From an uncultured Acidimicrobiales bacterium (lineage in GTDB: Bacteria > Actinomycetota > Acidimicrobiia > Acidimicrobiales > Aldehydirespiratoraceae): a stretch of 64,000 nt of DNA. The DNA is taken from the NCBI GenBank assembly GCA_951812975.1, contig CATOTC010000002.1, positions 62,001-126,000 of the forward strand, written 5' to 3'. Of this stretch, positions 62,380 to 64,000 are shown one piece after another (the first letter of the stretch is position 1; the number at the start of each line of letters is the position of its first letter). Made by a program: the position numbers and the translations under genes. The notes beneath the pieces were generated by a model. It saw only the letters and a program-made list of their open reading frames with translations, made no database searches and was not told where the DNA came from.

Positions 62380-64000
62380 CGCGATCACCTCCCCCGTCGG
62401 TCGTCTCGTTCGTGACAGGACTGCCCACCGGGCGCATCAGACCGAGTCCGAGGAATCTCCCGCTTCCAAGCACTAGGGGGCCTCGTATCGGCTCTGAGAA
62501 TTCAACTGCCACATGAACGAGCCGTCGGATCACGCCACCACCGCTGCGGCCCTGCTTGAACACGGGAAAATCGCTCGCCGGCCGCGCACCTTTGAGGTCT
62601 GAGACGAATGACACTCTCACATCAACAGGTCGCGGCAGGCCCACATGCTCGCAAGACTTGGCAACCGACTCCTCGGCACGAGCCCATGCTTTTGCCCGCG
62701 CTGCAGCACTCCCGCTCCCAAGATTCCCGGGATGCGCGGGCAACGCTACGGGCGTGGCCGAGACCCACCAGCCTGAACGCCTTGACCAGACTGCTGGGTT
62801 CAAGGTCGCCAACGTGAACGGCGGTTGCTTTCTAAACATCTCAACATCGCCTTTTCGGCCCATCTGCAGTTGCAACGGCGTGTCCAATCGCTGACGTTCC
62901 CATTCACCGATACCTCGTAGGGTTGCGTTCCGAGCCTCCCTATCGAGAACATCGGGGAGAGCAATAGCGAGGCCTATGATTTGACCGTCGGAGAAGTCGT
63001 ACCCGACGTTAGGCAAGGCTAAAAAGGAAATGTGGGGCGCTCCCGTTGGCCTGCCATCAGCTACGTGCCCACTGACTCCTTCTGGTATGGGGTCTTGCAC
63101 ATGACTTAGCACAGCCTCGCGTAGCACCTTGGCGAGTTCGACGGTTCGGGTCACCGGGATGCGCCTGTGGCGCGGGCTCAACTCGAAGACAATCCAGTCG
63201 CCAGCCGTAGTGGGGCCCATAACTTCGCTCGAATCAATCTCTGCTGGGTCAGACTCGCGATATCGAACCGCGTGGAACGGCAGACTGCGTGGGCTGACCG
63301 CCTGATGTCGGGCATGCTCCTGCTCAAGCGCGGCCAACTGACCGCGACGCACCCACCGCAACATTGATGTGCCCTCGCCGGGCGTGTGCGTCGCTGGGGG
63401 TGCCTCATCAGTTAGGCGACAAGAAACGAGGGTTGACGAGTGGCCCAGCCGCGTAACGCGGGCCAACAGATCATCAAGGGCCCTAGCCGGCACATCCGGT
63501 GGGTTGCCGTCCCACACATAGGTCACGATGCTGTGACCCGATCGAAAAATACCCCGGCCTTGTTGCTGGCGTGCGCCGTCGACAGACTCAGGCGCTGTAA
63601 GAGTGACCGAGGGGAAGGAACGTTCCTTCTTGCCACGTTCGTCAGGTAACAGCGCCACCGCGGAGGCAACGTTCGTGCTCCCAGCACTACCTACGAGTGA
63701 GTCAACATTTGCGTTCTTGTCAAGCTTGTTCCGCAACCGCTCCGCTTTCTTCGTCAATTCTCCGCCAGCCGCTTCAACTTCATCTTCGAACTGCTCAAGC
63801 AGTTCCGCAATGTCAGCGACTCGGCGGTGGTACCGGGACGGAGAGATCACTCGAGTGTCGTTGACCGGGACAAAGTGGCTTACCGTTCTTCGCGGAACTG
63901 CCTGAGGTGCCGTTATCCGAGGAGGCGGTTGCGCTTCCAGCCATTCGAGCGCGGCCCGTTCAACCCCGTCGGGATCCTCAGAGTCAGCCCACGCCGCAAC
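62372..64000 (-). CDS. csb2: Csb2 (Cas5-Cas6 fusion, type I-G), 5' end cut by window edge
   Basis: The frame is open through the right edge: 542 residues are visible. Upstream of the first in-window start codon (GTG 63850) the same frame reads ALEWLEAQPPPRI ... VSHFVPVND, a typical Csb2 segment, so the gene begins outside. Later parts include HSIVTYVWDG, HISFLALPNVG, and a C-terminal Cas6-like half with PLVLGSGRFLGLGLMRPV, the Gly-rich loop. Csb2 joins Cas5 and the crRNA-processing Cas6. The stop lies within the cas3 Shine-Dalgarno region, so the genes are coupled. csb1 (Cas7) should follow outside the window. Confidence 0.9.
   Translation of the reverse strand, partial: VAAWADSEDPDGVERAALEWLEAQPPPRITAPQAVPRRTVSHFVPVNDTRVISPSRYHRRVADIAELLEQFEDEVEAAGGELTKKAERLRNKLDKNANVDSLVGSAGSTNVASAVALLPDERGKKERSFPSVTLTAPESVDGARQQQGRGIFRSGHSIVTYVWDGNPPDVPARALDDLLARVTRLGHSSTLVSCRLTDEAPPATHTPGEGTSMLRWVRRGQLAALEQEHARHQAVSPRSLPFHAVRYRESDPAEIDSSEVMGPTTAGDWIVFELSPRHRRIPVTRTVELAKVLREAVLSHVQDPIPEGVSGHVADGRPTGAPHISFLALPNVGYDFSDGQIIGLAIALPDVLDREARNATLRGIGEWERQRLDTPLQLQMGRKGDVEMFRKQPPFTLATLNPAVWSRRSGWWVSATPVALPAHPGNLGSGSAAARAKAWARAEESVAKSCEHVGLPRPVDVRVSFVSDLKGARPASDFPVFKQGRSGGGVIRRLVHVAVEFSEPIRGPLVLGSGRFLGLGLMRPVGSPVTNETTDGGGDRGE

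Overview
The window is a GC-rich chromosomal segment from an actinobacterium. CarD, the order rpsO-pnp-(rhomboid-like)-dapB-SURF1-dapA-rnj-ftsK-rimO-pgsA-cinA, a DUF222/HNH endonuclease, many acyl-CoA/thiolase/Rieske/LLM genes and low-complexity linkers all fit, and the gene mix suggests class Acidimicrobiia. That placement is inferred from gene content; no rRNA or other marker was available. No tRNA or rRNA gene was recognised.

Layout. (1) About 1-16 kb is a catabolic island, mostly on the minus strand: a Rieske oxygenase (cut by the left edge), an ArsC-like protein with an in-frame TGA at the catalytic cysteine, an acyl-CoA synthetase, PII with a divergent GntR regulator, an acyl-CoA dehydrogenase, an SDR, two thiolase-like proteins, a double DUF35 protein, two paralogous D-aminoacylase-type amidohydrolases, a low-Mr phosphatase, and on the plus strand a CoA-transferase and a lipoprotein glutaminyl cyclase. 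(2) 17-31 kb is mixed: a DEDD exonuclease, CarD, an LLM oxidoreductase, a thiolase, a methyltransferase coupled to a KshA-like Rieske oxygenase, an acyl-CoA dehydrogenase, an epimerase, a DEAD-box helicase with a long repetitive tail, a hydrolase and a methyltransferase. REP-like elements lie between several of these genes. (3) 31-47 kb is conserved housekeeping. (4) 47-49 kb is an HNH endonuclease gene broken by a TAG. (5) 49.4-64 kb is a type I-G (former I-U) CRISPR-Cas locus: 77 repeats in one array split by an IS110-family element, then cas2, cas4-cas1, a Cas3-extension/Cas8-like gene, cas3 with a C-terminal HD domain, and csb2 cut by the right edge.

The most interesting observations are: the candidate selenocysteine ArsC-like gene, with a strong Shine-Dalgarno site, a UGA exactly at the catalytic Cys and a perfect SECIS-like hairpin with a GGUC loop 23 nt downstream; the IS110 element inside a CRISPR spacer with a possible bridge-RNA region; three pairs of homologous spacers that start at the same protospacer position; a helicase tail whose repeat DNA is open in several frames; and the genome-wide habit of expanding short in-frame repeats in linkers of otherwise conserved proteins.
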